From: Deltaproteobacteria bacterium
Lineage (GTDB): Bacteria > Myxococcota_A > Polyangia > GCA-2747355
Length of the DNA: 64,000 nt
Assembly: GCA_020633415.1 (NCBI GenBank)
Contig: JACKDQ010000009.1
Location: 163,470-227,469 of the forward strand
Reading direction: 5' to 3'
Each line of letters begins with the position of its first letter. The stretch's first letter is position 1. Both the position numbers and the translations under genes were made by a program. Below the pieces are notes generated by a model. The model did no database searches, was not told the origin of the DNA, and was given only the letters and a program-made list of their open reading frames with translations. Below, piece after piece: positions 55,158 to 63,967 of the stretch.

Positions 55158-57593
55158 CTACAGTAGATTCATCGGGTCTACGTCTACGGTCACTCTAACC
55201 GCCGACTCGCCACGTCCATCGACGAGCAGCTGGCCAGCCAGCTGGCGCAGCGGCCGGCGCTCAGCCGACTTGAGCAACAGCATCCAGCGAAATCGGCCTT
55301 TTAAGCGCGACAACGGGGCCTCGGCCGGTCCAAGCACGCTGACCGCAGGACTCGCCCGCCGAGCCCGCACGGCCAATCGCTGGGCAGCATCGGCAACGCC
55401 TTGGAGCTGCGGGCCGTCGACGCGCAGGGCGACCAGGTGGCCAAAGGGCGGATAGCTCAGTTCACGCCGGCTGGCCGTCTCTGCGGCAAAAAACGCCTCG
55501 TAGTCTTGGGTCGTCGCCCAATGTACCGCCGGATGCTGAGGCGAAAGGGTCTGGATCACCACGCGACCACGGCGTTCACCGCGCCCTGCGCGCCCGGCAA
55601 CCTGGGTCAACAGCTGAAAGGTCCGCTCGCCGGCGCGGAAATCGGGAAAGTGCAGGCCCAGGTCGGCGCAAACCACACCGACCAAAGTAACGAAGGGAAA
55701 GTCATGCCCCTTGGTCACCATCTGGGTACCGACGAGAATATCGATTTCACGATTGGCCATCTGGCGCAAAATCGTATTCATACCCCTGGCGCTGGCGGTG
55801 TCGCGATCAAGGCGGGCGATGCGCGCATCGGCGAAGCGCTGGCGCAGATAGTTCTCGACGCGCTCGGTGCCAAGGCCGAGCATCTGCAAGCGGTCAGCGG
55901 ACGCGCCACACTGTGAGCAGGCCTCGGGCTGGGCCGTGTTGTAGCCACAGTAGTGGCAGACCATTCGCTCGCGCTGCTTGTGATGTGTCAACGAGACCGA
56001 GCAGTGCTCGCAGCGCAGCACGAAACCACAACTCTTGCAGATCAGCCACGGAGAAAAGCCGCGGCGGTTCAAGAACAGAATCGCCTGCTCACCGCGCTGA
56101 AGCGTTTGCTCGAGTTCGCTGGCGAGCGGCGCGGACAGGACTTGCTCGCTGCCGGCCGAGTAGCGGCGCAGATCGATACTCGCAACCTCGGGCAGTGGGT
56201 GCGGCGTGGCTCGGTGAGCCATCACCAGCCGCGTCAGTCGCTGACAATCGGCACCAAAGCGGCTTTCAAAAGAGGGCGTTGCCGAACCGAGAATCGCAAG
56301 TGCATCGGCGGCTTTGGCGCGCACCAGTGCCAAATCACGAGCGTTGTAGCGCACCCCCTCCTCTTGCTTGAAGGAGCCATCGTGTTCTTCATCGACGATC
56401 ACCGCACCGAGGTCAGACAGCGGAGCAAAGACCGCCGACCGTGCGCCAACCACGATCGGCACGTTGCCCCGCTTGATCGAGAGCCAGTGTGCATATCGCT
56501 CGGCGTCAGAGAGCGCGCTGTGCAGCACGGCAACCTGGTCACCAAAGCGCGCGCGAAAACGCGCGGCCAACTGCGGCGTGAGCGCGATCTCAGGCACGAG
56601 CACCAACGCGGTGCGCTGCCGCTCAAGCACCTTGCCGATCACGCGCAGATAAACCTCGGTCTTCCCGCTGCCCGTGACCCCCTGCAGCAAGAAGCCACGG
56701 TAGCTCGCCGCCTCAACCGCCGAGCTAAGCGCGTCCATCGCCAAACGCTGTTCGTCAGACAACTCCACGTCGGTATCGGAGACAGCGTCGATATCGGCGA
56801 ACGAGTCGAAGCGAACTTCTTGCGAGACGATCTCGATCAACCCCCGCTCGGCCAGGCGACGGGCGAGCTCGGGTGTGCCGGCGAGTTGTCGCAGCGGCAC
56901 TTGTCCGTCAGCCTCGGCGACCGCTTTGAGCAGCTCAGCCTGGCGCGGCGCACGCTTGGCGAGCTGCTCGAGTCGTTCGGGCAAATCGGCCTGGGCGATC
57001 AGACGCACGGCCAATTCACTGCGCGGCTTTGAGGGATCGCCACCCTCGAAGTGGGAGTCGACGAAGCCACGCTCGGTCAGCCGGCGCAGCAGGTTGCCAT
57101 CAGCGCCGCGAAAGCTCCGCGGCGACAACCCGCGATCGCTGCCCCGCAGCCGCACGAGCAGCCGGGCTTCGGCCGGCGTCAGCGCCTGGTCGACGCGGGC
57201 CAACACCTCGTCCTGCGCGGCTAGTGCAGCGCGGCCAGTTTGAGTGATCCGGAACTTTAGCTTGGCGCGGGTCAGCAACGCGTTGGGCAGCGCGGCGCGC
57301 AGCACTTCGCCTAGGGGCGCCAAATAATAGTCGGCAACGAAGCGGCAGAGCGAGAGCAGTCCTGGCTCGACGGTCGGTTCATCGTCCAGCAGCTCGCTGA
57401 TCGGCCGCAGACCACCGGCTGGCAAGGCATCGCGGTGGCCCTCACCGACGATCACACCAAACACTCGGCGACCGCCGAGCGGCACCTCAACGCGCTGGCC
57501 GATCGAAAGCGATCCCGTCATGCGCGCCGGCACCTGATAGGTCAGCGGCGCGTCGATCGGTGCGAACACGGCGACTTGCACGAGGTCGGTCAT
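55158..57593 (-). CDS. priA: Primosomal replication restart helicase PriA
   Basis: An 811-residue helicase that reloads the replisome at stalled forks. It has a short 3'-end-binding domain, a winged-helix region, Walker A GVTGSGKTE (305-313), the DEEH box, and the zinc-binding module with paired Cys (CKSCGFVLRCEHC, then CHYCGYN and CSQCG). C-terminal helicase motifs include VGTQMVTKGHDFP and TQVAGRAGRGERRG. Length is slightly above the E. coli protein. It starts the priA-to-rpe operon. No defect is visible. Confidence 0.96.
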   Translation of the reverse strand: MTDLVQVAVFAPIDAPLTYQVPARMTGSLSIGQRVEVPLGGRRVFGVIVGEGHRDALPAGGLRPISELLDDEPTVEPGLLSLCRFVADYYLAPLGEVLRAALPNALLTRAKLKFRITQTGRAALAAQDEVLARVDQALTPAEARLLVRLRGSDRGLSPRSFRGADGNLLRRLTERGFVDSHFEGGDPSKPRSELAVRLIAQADLPERLEQLAKRAPRQAELLKAVAEADGQVPLRQLAGTPELARRLAERGLIEIVSQEVRFDSFADIDAVSDTDVELSDEQRLAMDALSSAVEAASYRGFLLQGVTGSGKTEVYLRVIGKVLERQRTALVLVPEIALTPQLAARFRARFGDQVAVLHSALSDAERYAHWLSIKRGNVPIVVGARSAVFAPLSDLGAVIVDEEHDGSFKQEEGVRYNARDLALVRAKAADALAILGSATPSFESRFGADCQRLTRLVMAHRATPHPLPEVASIDLRRYSAGSEQVLSAPLASELEQTLQRGEQAILFLNRRGFSPWLICKSCGFVLRCEHCSVSLTHHKQRERMVCHYCGYNTAQPEACSQCGASADRLQMLGLGTERVENYLRQRFADARIARLDRDTASARGMNTILRQMANREIDILVGTQMVTKGHDFPFVTLVGVVCADLGLHFPDFRAGERTFQLLTQVAGRAGRGERRGRVVIQTLSPQHPAVHWATTQDYEAFFAAETASRRELSYPPFGHLVALRVDGPQLQGVADAAQRLAVRARRASPAVSVLGPAEAPLSRLKGRFRWMLLLKSAERRPLRQLAGQLLVDGRGESAVRVTVDVDPMNLL

Positions 57594-57751
57594 TAGCGGC
57601 CCAGTCTAGCAGCGTTCGCTAAAAATCACTCCCGCCGACCGAGCTGGGCGCTTTGCTTACCGCGGCCCTTTTCGTAGACTACCGCCGCCGCGCACCGATG
57701 CGCCGACTCGGCCGATAACCGGCGCGATGCACCCTAGCGGCGAGGAAACCC

Positions 57752-58801
57752 GTGAGCGATCAGCGTCCTGGCGGCGAGCCAACCGAACCCCCTAGCGAAA
57801 AGCGGCTGCGTGACGCCCGCAAGCGCGGCGATGTGGCCAAGAGCCGTGAAATCGTCTCGTTTTGCGTGTTTTTCGGAGCGACGGCGGCGTTGGCGTTTAG
57901 CTGGCCGCTGATCATCGCCCAACTGATGTCTTTGACACGCAGCGCACTGTCTGGTTCCTCAACAATTCCGGCGACCGGATTGCTCAACGCCGGGATCAGC
58001 TCGGCGCTCGTTGCGATCTCCCCGGTGCTGATCGGTGCGGTGTTGGGCGCGGTGCTCGGCAACTACCTGCAAGTCCGTGCGTTATTTTCCGTCGATCCGC
58101 TCAAGCCCCAACTCAAACGGCTTAACCCGCTAGATAACGTCAAACAGATCTTCGGCAAGCAAGCGCTGTTCGAGCTATTCAAGTCGTCACTCAAAATCAT
58201 CGGCTTCGGCTACCTCGCCTGGAGCGTACTCGATGACTACGCACCGGCGGTGATTGGCACCGTCGGCAAGACCACCGAGCAGATCTTCGCCGTCGTCCGC
58301 CAGTGCGCATTTTCACTGACCTTGCGTGTCGCCGGTCTGGCCGCGTTGCTCGCGGTGATCGATCTACTCTACCAGCGTTACGCCTATCGCAAGCGCCACC
58401 GGATGACCAAGGAAGAGCTCCGCCGCGAGCATAAGGAATCCGAGGGTGATCCGCAGCACAAAGCCGAGCGCCAGCGCGTTCATCGCGAGATCAGCGAGCA
58501 CCAGCTGATTCAGTCGGTCGCAACCGCCGATTGCATCTTGATCAATCCGACTCGCATCGCCGTTGCGCTACGCTACGATGAGCAAACGATGGAAGCTCCG
58601 CAGGTGATCGCCAGCGGACGGCGACTGATCGCGGCGCGCATTCGGCGCATTGCGCAACAACACGGTGTGCCGATCATCCGCAACGTCCCGCTGGCCCGGG
58701 CACTGGTCGACCTAGAGATCGACGAGGAGATCCCCCCTGAGCTCTATGAGACGGTTGCCGAGGTCTTGCGCTTCGTCTACGCCCTCGACAACAAAGGCTA
58801 G
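57752..58801 (+). CDS. flhB: FlhB/SctU family export switch protein with NPTR site
   Basis: A 349-residue export-apparatus protein of flagellar or injectisome type III secretion. A cytoplasmic start (GGEPTEPPSEKRLRDARKRGDVAKS) is followed by four membrane segments (about 35-60, 78-105, 145-165, 185-207), then a cytoplasmic domain with EELRREHKESEGDP. The autocleavage motif is normally Asn-Pro-Thr-His; here it is Asn265-Pro-Thr-Arg268, one base away from His (CGC for CAC at 58553-58555). The Asn-Pro bond itself is retained. GTG is the start with AGGA upstream. It is convergent with fliR rather than in the same operon. Confidence 0.88.
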   Translation: MSDQRPGGEPTEPPSEKRLRDARKRGDVAKSREIVSFCVFFGATAALAFSWPLIIAQLMSLTRSALSGSSTIPATGLLNAGISSALVAISPVLIGAVLGAVLGNYLQVRALFSVDPLKPQLKRLNPLDNVKQIFGKQALFELFKSSLKIIGFGYLAWSVLDDYAPAVIGTVGKTTEQIFAVVRQCAFSLTLRVAGLAALLAVIDLLYQRYAYRKRHRMTKEELRREHKESEGDPQHKAERQRVHREISEHQLIQSVATADCILINPTRIAVALRYDEQTMEAPQVIASGRRLIAARIRRIAQQHGVPIIRNVPLARALVDLEIDEEIPPELYETVAEVLRFVYALDNKG

Positions 58802-58835
58802 CGTTCTAATGTGTCGGCGATCGCGATAGCGCGCG

Positions 58836-59648
58836 CTAAAATAGCGCCAACGCGCGTTCGATCTGCGACATCGCCTGGCTGACGACCTCGGGCCATACGA
58901 TCAACCACAACCCGCCGGCCACAGCAACAACAGCAATGCCCAGCGCCGCTTTGAGCGGCATCGCCAAAAAGAACACATTGATCTGCGGAACGAATCGATT
59001 GATTACGCCCAGCGCCAGATCGGTCAACAGCAGGGCGACGATCACCGGCGCGGCCAAGCTAAGTGAGAGGACAAATAGGTCGGCGGTTAGACGAATCACA
59101 AGCCCAGAGAACTGCCCCAGCGACGCGATGTCGAGCCAGCGAGCGAGAGGAATCGCCTGATACGAACTGACGATCGCCCTGATCGCCAGGCGGTGGCCCC
59201 CGATCGCGAAGAACAGCACCACGGCCAGCTGGACGTGGAAGTTGGCAAAAGGTGTGCTGCGCTCACCCGATTGTAGGACCAGCGTCTCGGCGTTGCTCGC
59301 ACCGCGGGCACTATCGATCAAGGCGCCGGTCGATTGCACGGCCCAGAAGACAAGAGCGACGAGAAACCCGATCGAAAAACCGACGCAGACTTCCTTGACG
59401 AAGATCGCAGTGAGAAACAACGAGCTCTGCTTGCCGAGTTGGCTCGCTTGAGGCGCAAGTGCCGGCAAGATCAACAGCGCCAATGAGAGTGCAAAGCCCA
59501 AGCGGATCGGCGTGGGGACAAGTCGTCCGCCGAACACCGGCGCAATCCAGATCAGCGGCGCGAGGCGAGCCAACAGCGAGATCAGCGCGGCGGCAGCGGC
59601 CGACGGCTCGATCCCCCAAAGCAGCTGCGAAAGCTCCCCCAACGCCAC
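58836..59648 (-). CDS. fliR: FliR/SctT family export apparatus protein
   Basis: A 270-residue polytopic protein with six hydrophobic segments. It has LARLAPLIWIAPVFGGRLVPTPIRLGFALSLALLILP, VKEVCVGFSIGFLV and NRFVPQINVFFLAMPLKAALG, which define the FliR/SctT family. It forms part of the export gate with FliP and FliQ. It starts nine bases after fliQ ends, completing the operon fliO-fliP-fliQ-fliR. Whether the apparatus builds a flagellum or an injectisome cannot be decided from this gene. Confidence 0.9.
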   Translation of the reverse strand: MALGELSQLLWGIEPSAAAAALISLLARLAPLIWIAPVFGGRLVPTPIRLGFALSLALLILPALAPQASQLGKQSSLFLTAIFVKEVCVGFSIGFLVALVFWAVQSTGALIDSARGASNAETLVLQSGERSTPFANFHVQLAVVLFFAIGGHRLAIRAIVSSYQAIPLARWLDIASLGQFSGLVIRLTADLFVLSLSLAAPVIVALLLTDLALGVINRFVPQINVFFLAMPLKAALGIAVVAVAGGLWLIVWPEVVSQAMSQIERALALF

Positions 59649-59657
59649 CTCGCGCTC

Positions 59658-59924
59658 CTAGCGTATCGACGGGAAGGCGATGTAGACCGCCTTGGTAAAC
59701 TTCAATAGCTGAGCACCGATCCACGGGCCGGAGATCGCCAACGCCGCCAAGACGGCGACTAACTTTGGAACAAACGTCAGTGTGTGGTCCTGAAGTTGGG
59801 TCGTTGCTTGTAGCATACTGACGATCAGCCCGACGATCAGACTCGCTGCGATCGCCGGGGCGCTGACGATCAACACCAGGTACAACCCCTCGCGCATCAG
59901 TTGCATCGTGTATTGCTCGTCCAC
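59658..59924 (-). CDS. fliQ: FliQ/SctS family export apparatus protein
   Basis: An 88-residue protein with two hydrophobic helices. The GTG at 59924 is chosen because it is preceded by GAGGTG-type ribosome sequence and gives the canonical FliQ/SctS length; the longer frame begins with Cys/Arg-rich non-homologous sequence that is fliP read in another frame. Signatures are LVLIVSAPAIAASLIVGLIVSMLQATTQLQDHTLTFVPKL. It lies 13 bases after fliP. Confidence 0.9.
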   Translation of the reverse strand: MDEQYTMQLMREGLYLVLIVSAPAIAASLIVGLIVSMLQATTQLQDHTLTFVPKLVAVLAALAISGPWIGAQLLKFTKAVYIAFPSIR

Positions 59925-59937
59925 CAACTCACCTCGC

Positions 59938-60666
59938 TCATGCGTAGGACAGGACCAACCCCTGAGCCAACAGCGCCCAGCCGTCGACCAGAACGAAGAG
60001 CAACAGCTTAAACGGCAACGAGATCGTCGTCGGCGAAAGCATGTGCATACCAAGAGCCAGAAGGACGTTGGCGACGACAAGGTCGATGATCAAAAACGGA
60101 ACAAAGATCAAGAAACCAAGCCGAAACGCGCTCGACAGCTGACCGATCACGAAGGCCGGCACGACGACCATCAGATCCCGATCGCTAATCGCTGCACGTT
60201 CGGCGACGGGACTCATCCTGCGCGCGAGGTCGCGAAACATCGCGCGGTCCTTGGATTGGCTGTGCTTGATCAAAAAACCGCGCACCGGCTCCTTGGCCGC
60301 AGCGCCTGCTGCCAGCAGATCTGCCGCGGAACGGCCAGAGAACAAACCGGCGGCCTTTTGCGGTGTACTATCGATGGCCGCGTAGACCGCCCTTCCCGTC
60401 GGTGCCATCACGTAGATTGTCAGAATCACCGAGAGCCCCGTGATCACCATCGCCGGCGGCACTTGAGGCGTACCGATCGCATTGCGCAGAATCGAAAGCA
60501 CAACGGCAATCTTGACAAAGCTGGTGATCATCACCAGCACGAATGGCAAAATCGAAAGCAGCGCGAGAATCAGCAGGATCGAGACCGGCGACGCGGCGGT
60601 CTCAGCAGCAGCCAATGCCGGTGACGGAACACAGATCAAACCAAGCGCGAGAAGCCAGCGACCCAT
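59938..60666 (-). CDS. fliP: FliP/SctR family export apparatus protein
   Basis: A 242-residue protein with a cleavable signal (ending ALAAAE, about residue 21), then four membrane helices. Family hallmarks are SVKIAVVLSILRNAIGTPQVPP-like VKIAVVLSILRNAIGTPQVP, the periplasmic block up to RDLARRMSP, VVPAFVIGQLSSAFRLGFLIFVPFLIIDLVVANVLLALGM and the final LVDGWALL. FliP pentamers form the core of the export gate. It begins two bases after fliO ends. Confidence 0.94.
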   Translation of the reverse strand: MGRWLLALGLICVPSPALAAAETAASPVSILLILALLSILPFVLVMITSFVKIAVVLSILRNAIGTPQVPPAMVITGLSVILTIYVMAPTGRAVYAAIDSTPQKAAGLFSGRSAADLLAAGAAAKEPVRGFLIKHSQSKDRAMFRDLARRMSPVAERAAISDRDLMVVVPAFVIGQLSSAFRLGFLIFVPFLIIDLVVANVLLALGMHMLSPTTISLPFKLLLFVLVDGWALLAQGLVLSYA

Positions 60667-60668
60667 TC

Positions 60669-61070
60669 TTACTTTCGTTCTTCTGCCGATAGAGTATCGG
60701 AGGGCAAGCGCTTGCCGCGCAACAGCTCGGCAAAACTTCGCCGGCTCGCTTGCGGTGTCTCAGGCAAATCGGCGGGGTCGAACTCAGCGAGGCGGTTGAT
60801 CGCACCGCTTGCATCGCCGACGAGAAAGATGCGTTTGCCAACGGCAACAAGCCAAAGCGCGCGCCCGGCGGAGAGCTGACAGCGATCGAGCACACGCACC
60901 TGTCTCTCGGCGAGGCGCGGCTGGGCAAGGCGTCGCAGGCCGTAGCGCAGCAAAACGTAAGCGAGCAAGCAGACGATCAGTAAGGCGCCGATCATCTTGA
61001 TCAGCGCCCAACCGTAGCCGGTCGGAGCGACGGCTTCGGCGGCTGCACTCACACCTGCGTCGATCAGCAT
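60669..61070 (-). CDS. fliO: FliO-like flagellar/export biogenesis protein
   Basis: A 133-residue protein with one membrane helix (about 24-44), LRYGLRRLAQPRLAERQVRVLDRCQL and ALWLVAVGKRIFLVGDASGAINRL, the arrangement of FliO/FliZ-type proteins: a membrane anchor followed by a small beta-barrel that starts with basic residues. FliO helps assemble FliP in flagellar systems and is generally missing from injectisome loci, so it favours a flagellar-type apparatus. The C-terminal 35 residues are charged and variable. It is two bases upstream of fliP and 12 bases after the PilZ gene. Confidence 0.78.
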   Translation of the reverse strand: MLIDAGVSAAAEAVAPTGYGWALIKMIGALLIVCLLAYVLLRYGLRRLAQPRLAERQVRVLDRCQLSAGRALWLVAVGKRIFLVGDASGAINRLAEFDPADLPETPQASRRSFAELLRGKRLPSDTLSAEERK

Positions 61071-61082
61071 CGCTGCAACCTG

Positions 61083-61610
61083 CTAGTCGTCGTCGAAAAA
61101 AAGCGGCTCGCGGTGCTGGATAAAGAGCTCGATCGCCGCACGAACGTCCGCTTCGATGCGGTCGAACATGCAGCCCATCCCCGGCGCGATATCAGGTGTC
61201 GCGGGGTTGTACTCGCGAATCCAGCGCACGGTGCACATCGTTGCACAGGTTCGCCCAAGCCCTGGCACCGTGAAGCTCAACTCCAACCGTTGCCCGATGA
61301 CCATCGGCGTGTGCGTCGCGACGAACAGGCCCCCCTTTGAGAGGTTTTCGAGAAAGCCGGTGTAGAAGTTATGCTCGCTGTGATAGTCGACTTCGACGCG
61401 AATCGGAAAGCGCTGAGGTCGATCCACCGGCTCTTCGCCGGTTCGTCGAGTCGACGACGTACCCTCGAGGGCCGGTGAAGCAGCGATCTCTTGGGACAAG
61501 CGATCGTGCCGTCGTTTGGAGATCGGCTTGAGACGGAAGCCGCAAACACCACAGAAGGTAGCGTCCTCGGGAAGTGAGGACTGACAAGCCGGGCACGATC
61601 TAATCGTCAT
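61083..61610 (-). CDS. Zinc-ribbon PilZ-domain protein (probable c-di-GMP binder)
   Basis: A 175-residue protein. Residues 6-23 are a zinc ribbon (CPAC, CGVC). A PilZ domain occupies about 65-170: the RxxxR motif is Arg67-Arg71 in RFPIRVEVDY and the NxSxxG motif is NLSKGG (89-94), the two elements that grip cyclic-di-GMP. The two are joined by a charged linker. The domain is close to the myxobacterial PilZ type with TPMVIGQRLELSF. Being first in line before fliO-fliP-fliQ-fliR with 12-base spacing, it could tie export or motility to c-di-GMP; that is inference. Confidence 0.85.
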   Translation of the reverse strand: MTIRSCPACQSSLPEDATFCGVCGFRLKPISKRRHDRLSQEIAASPALEGTSSTRRTGEEPVDRPQRFPIRVEVDYHSEHNFYTGFLENLSKGGLFVATHTPMVIGQRLELSFTVPGLGRTCATMCTVRWIREYNPATPDIAPGMGCMFDRIEADVRAAIELFIQHREPLFFDDD

Positions 61611-61696
61611 AACCGTCGGACTATCGGCCGGTTACGTCCACTTGTCAACTGCCGAGAGCGCCCCTGGCGCAGCCCCACAGCTGCCAAGTCGGCGAG

Positions 61697-61725
61697 GCAA
61701 AACGCCGGCGCACGGGCCGGCGTTT
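61697..61725 (-). terminator. Terminator after the OB-fold-like lipoprotein
   Basis: A perfect 10-bp stem (61700-61709 with 61716-61725, loop of six bases) lies just after the stop at 61731; on the minus strand it ends in a short TTTT run. Confidence 0.65.
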
Positions 61726-61730
61726 GAGGA

Positions 61731-63143
61731 CTACTGTTTGACCAGGTCCTTGGCAGTGCGCGGCATCAATTTGAATGCGTCAAACGAATAGTGCAACACG
61801 CCAACGATCTCACTGTATTTCGTTCCCGTCGCCGGCGGCGTCTGCATAAAGTCGTGCAGATCGTTCTCAATTCTCAGCTTGGAGACCTTGAGGTCGAAGC
61901 CAACCACGGTGTTGTTGGTGGTCTTGAGGACCTGGTCGACCTCAACATTCTGAATCTTGACCAGCACGCCCTCGTACTTTTCAGCATCCTTACCACCCGT
62001 AGCGATCGTTGCCGGATCGGCAATGACCTCAGGGGTCGGCGCCGTTCCACCCGCGCTCTTGACGGTCAAATAGGCGTTGCTCAGCTCCGAGAGCCCCTTG
62101 AACTCGGAATATGTGGCGGTGACCTCGACTGTGTCGCCTTCGACCGGCTTCACCGCCGTCTTGTCTGTCCACGAATGGTAGACGTAGATGCCGCTGAAAG
62201 GTCCGGTGCCATCTTGTAGCCAGAAGCCATAATAGACGTTGCTGGCGGTTGGACGCGAATCGACTGCGGAGACCACGCCAGCGACTGTGACCAGATCGCC
62301 ATCCTGGGGCGCACTTGCGCCACCTTCTTGAATGTCCTTGATCGTGGTCGGCTTGGGCTGTTTGCAGCCACTGGCTTGCCCGATATCCGCCGCTGAGCGC
62401 GGTGCCAGCTTGTAAGCGTAGAAGTAGAACAAAATGCCGGTGACGTTGACACAGTCACCAACCTTCGCCTGATGAAAGAACAGCTCGTCGTCGACTTCGA
62501 GTCCACCATCGAGCTCGAATTCGCCGTACTGATCGTCGACTTGATTCACCCGCGCGGTCGAAACGGAGACCAGCACGCCTTCCCAACCTGCAGCCGTTGG
62601 GTCTTTCAGCAAATCAGCGACGGGAACAGCCGCGGGCGTCGGAGCGGTGCCCGGAGCCAGATACGTCACCAACGCAGCCTCGATCTCTTTGACCTTACGG
62701 TTGTTGGCAAACGGCGTACTGCTCGGCGAGAAGTACTTCACCGCCCCCTCTACACGAACACGATCACCCGGCTTGAGATCCTTGATATCGCCGCCATCAA
62801 CACGCTTCGGGTTAAACAGCTTCAGCCCACTACCCGGACCGCCGTTTGCTTCCTGCACATAGACGTCGCCGGTGTATTGGCCGCCTTGATCAACCGCTGA
62901 AACAACCACTTCCTTAAGAACAACGTTGGTGCCTTCAGTCGTCGTGCCGTCGTTGATCTTGTAGATCGTCGTCTCGGTGGTCACTGTCGACGCGTCTGGA
63001 GAAACGCCACCATCGGATTTTACTACCGAGCCGTCACCGGACACCGATCCATCCGTCTTCACCGGTGGGTCTTTGTCGTCGCTACGGCATCCAGACAGCA
63101 CCAACAAACTCATCGCCAGGTAAAATGGCAAACGTCTTAACAT
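61731..63143 (-). CDS. Lipoprotein with repeated OB-fold-like domains
   Basis: A 470-residue predicted lipoprotein (signal ending LSGC, Cys19, followed by an Asp/Lys/Gly/Ser linker to about 60). The mature part contains modules with the pattern 'TIYKINDG...VVLKEVVVSAVDQ...VYVQE...LKPGDRVRVEGAV' and 'TIKDIQEG...DLVTVAGVVSAVD...GFWLQDG...GDTVEVTATY', each followed by a unit with EGVLVSVS or EGVLVKIQNVEV and ending in LAPRSAADI or LMPRTAKDL. These resemble OB-fold domains of exported nucleic-acid-binding or nuclease-associated proteins (DUF5689-like). The protein therefore looks like an internal duplication of a pair of such units. No catalytic residues are evident. Confidence 0.78.
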   Translation of the reverse strand: MLRRLPFYLAMSLLVLSGCRSDDKDPPVKTDGSVSGDGSVVKSDGGVSPDASTVTTETTIYKINDGTTTEGTNVVLKEVVVSAVDQGGQYTGDVYVQEANGGPGSGLKLFNPKRVDGGDIKDLKPGDRVRVEGAVKYFSPSSTPFANNRKVKEIEAALVTYLAPGTAPTPAAVPVADLLKDPTAAGWEGVLVSVSTARVNQVDDQYGEFELDGGLEVDDELFFHQAKVGDCVNVTGILFYFYAYKLAPRSAADIGQASGCKQPKPTTIKDIQEGGASAPQDGDLVTVAGVVSAVDSRPTASNVYYGFWLQDGTGPFSGIYVYHSWTDKTAVKPVEGDTVEVTATYSEFKGLSELSNAYLTVKSAGGTAPTPEVIADPATIATGGKDAEKYEGVLVKIQNVEVDQVLKTTNNTVVGFDLKVSKLRIENDLHDFMQTPPATGTKYSEIVGVLHYSFDAFKLMPRTAKDLVKQ

Positions 63144-63415
63144 CCGAGATCCTCCAGGTAGATCCTAAGCCGGTCGACCGCGATTGCGTCGTTGCGCGCA
63201 CGGCGGCGTGAGGATATGCAGCGGCGCGTCAAAGCGCAAGCGCAACTAACTAACTGTCGTCGATCTTTGGGGAAGGCAAGTGCGCCGACGACTTGAACAG
63301 CGTCGGTTAGCCGACTGGGTTTTCGCAAGAAATGATAGCCGAGCCGATACGCTCCGCCATTGGTTGACTAGATGGCTGGAACCAAGGGTCAACGAGAGCT
63401 ATTGCGGACGAGTCG

Positions 63416-63916
63416 CTACTTCGCGGCGGCCGCCTCAGGCGCCTCGTCCTTCTTACTGCGACGCGCCTTCTTCTTCGGCTCGGGCTTGTCCCACTCGCGC
63501 GGCGGCATCTCGGCCTCGATGAATTCGATCATCGCCATCGGAGCGCCATCGCCTCTGCGGTTCCCCAATTTTACCATGCGCGTGTAGCCGCCTGGGCGCC
63601 CCAAGAAGCGCGGTGCTACCTCACGAAACAGATGCAGCACCATTTCTCGGCGCATCGATCGGCGGGTGAGCCGCATCGCGTGCACCAACGCTGCACGCTG
63701 CTCGGTGTCGAGACTCTCTGGAAGTTTCAACAGGGCGTCGCCCAACGACGTGGCACGCGTGACGGCCTTCTCAGCCACCGAACGCAACTCGCGCGCTTTG
63801 CGCTCCGTCGTGCGAATGCGGCCATGTTCAACCAACGCCGCAAGCAGGTTGGAGAACAGAGCATGCCGATGTGCCGATGAACGGCCAAGTTTTCTACGTT
63901 GCTTGCGATGTCGCAT
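63416..63916 (-). CDS. rplQ: 50S ribosomal protein L17
   Basis: A 166-residue ribosomal protein. It has MRHRKQRRKLGRSSAHRHAL, LFSNLLAALVEHGRIRTTERKARELR and RPGGYTRMVKLGNRRGDGAPMAMIEF, all standard for L17. The last about 30 residues form a Lys/Ala/Glu-rich tail beyond the core. A GAGG ribosome site precedes the ATG. It follows a gene ending in an Asp run that is probably rpoA, matching the usual rpsD-rpoA-rplQ order. Confidence 0.97.
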   Translation of the reverse strand: MRHRKQRRKLGRSSAHRHALFSNLLAALVEHGRIRTTERKARELRSVAEKAVTRATSLGDALLKLPESLDTEQRAALVHAMRLTRRSMRREMVLHLFREVAPRFLGRPGGYTRMVKLGNRRGDGAPMAMIEFIEAEMPPREWDKPEPKKKARRSKKDEAPEAAAAK

Positions 63917-63967
63917 CGAACTACCTCACGCTCCCTGCCGCGCGATCAGGCGGCGGCCGGGACTTGT

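Noticed and set aside
59925..60080. N-terminal extension of FliQ
   Set aside because: It would overlap fliP and encode a Cys/Arg-rich stretch unlike FliQ; the GTG at 59924 gives the canonical length.
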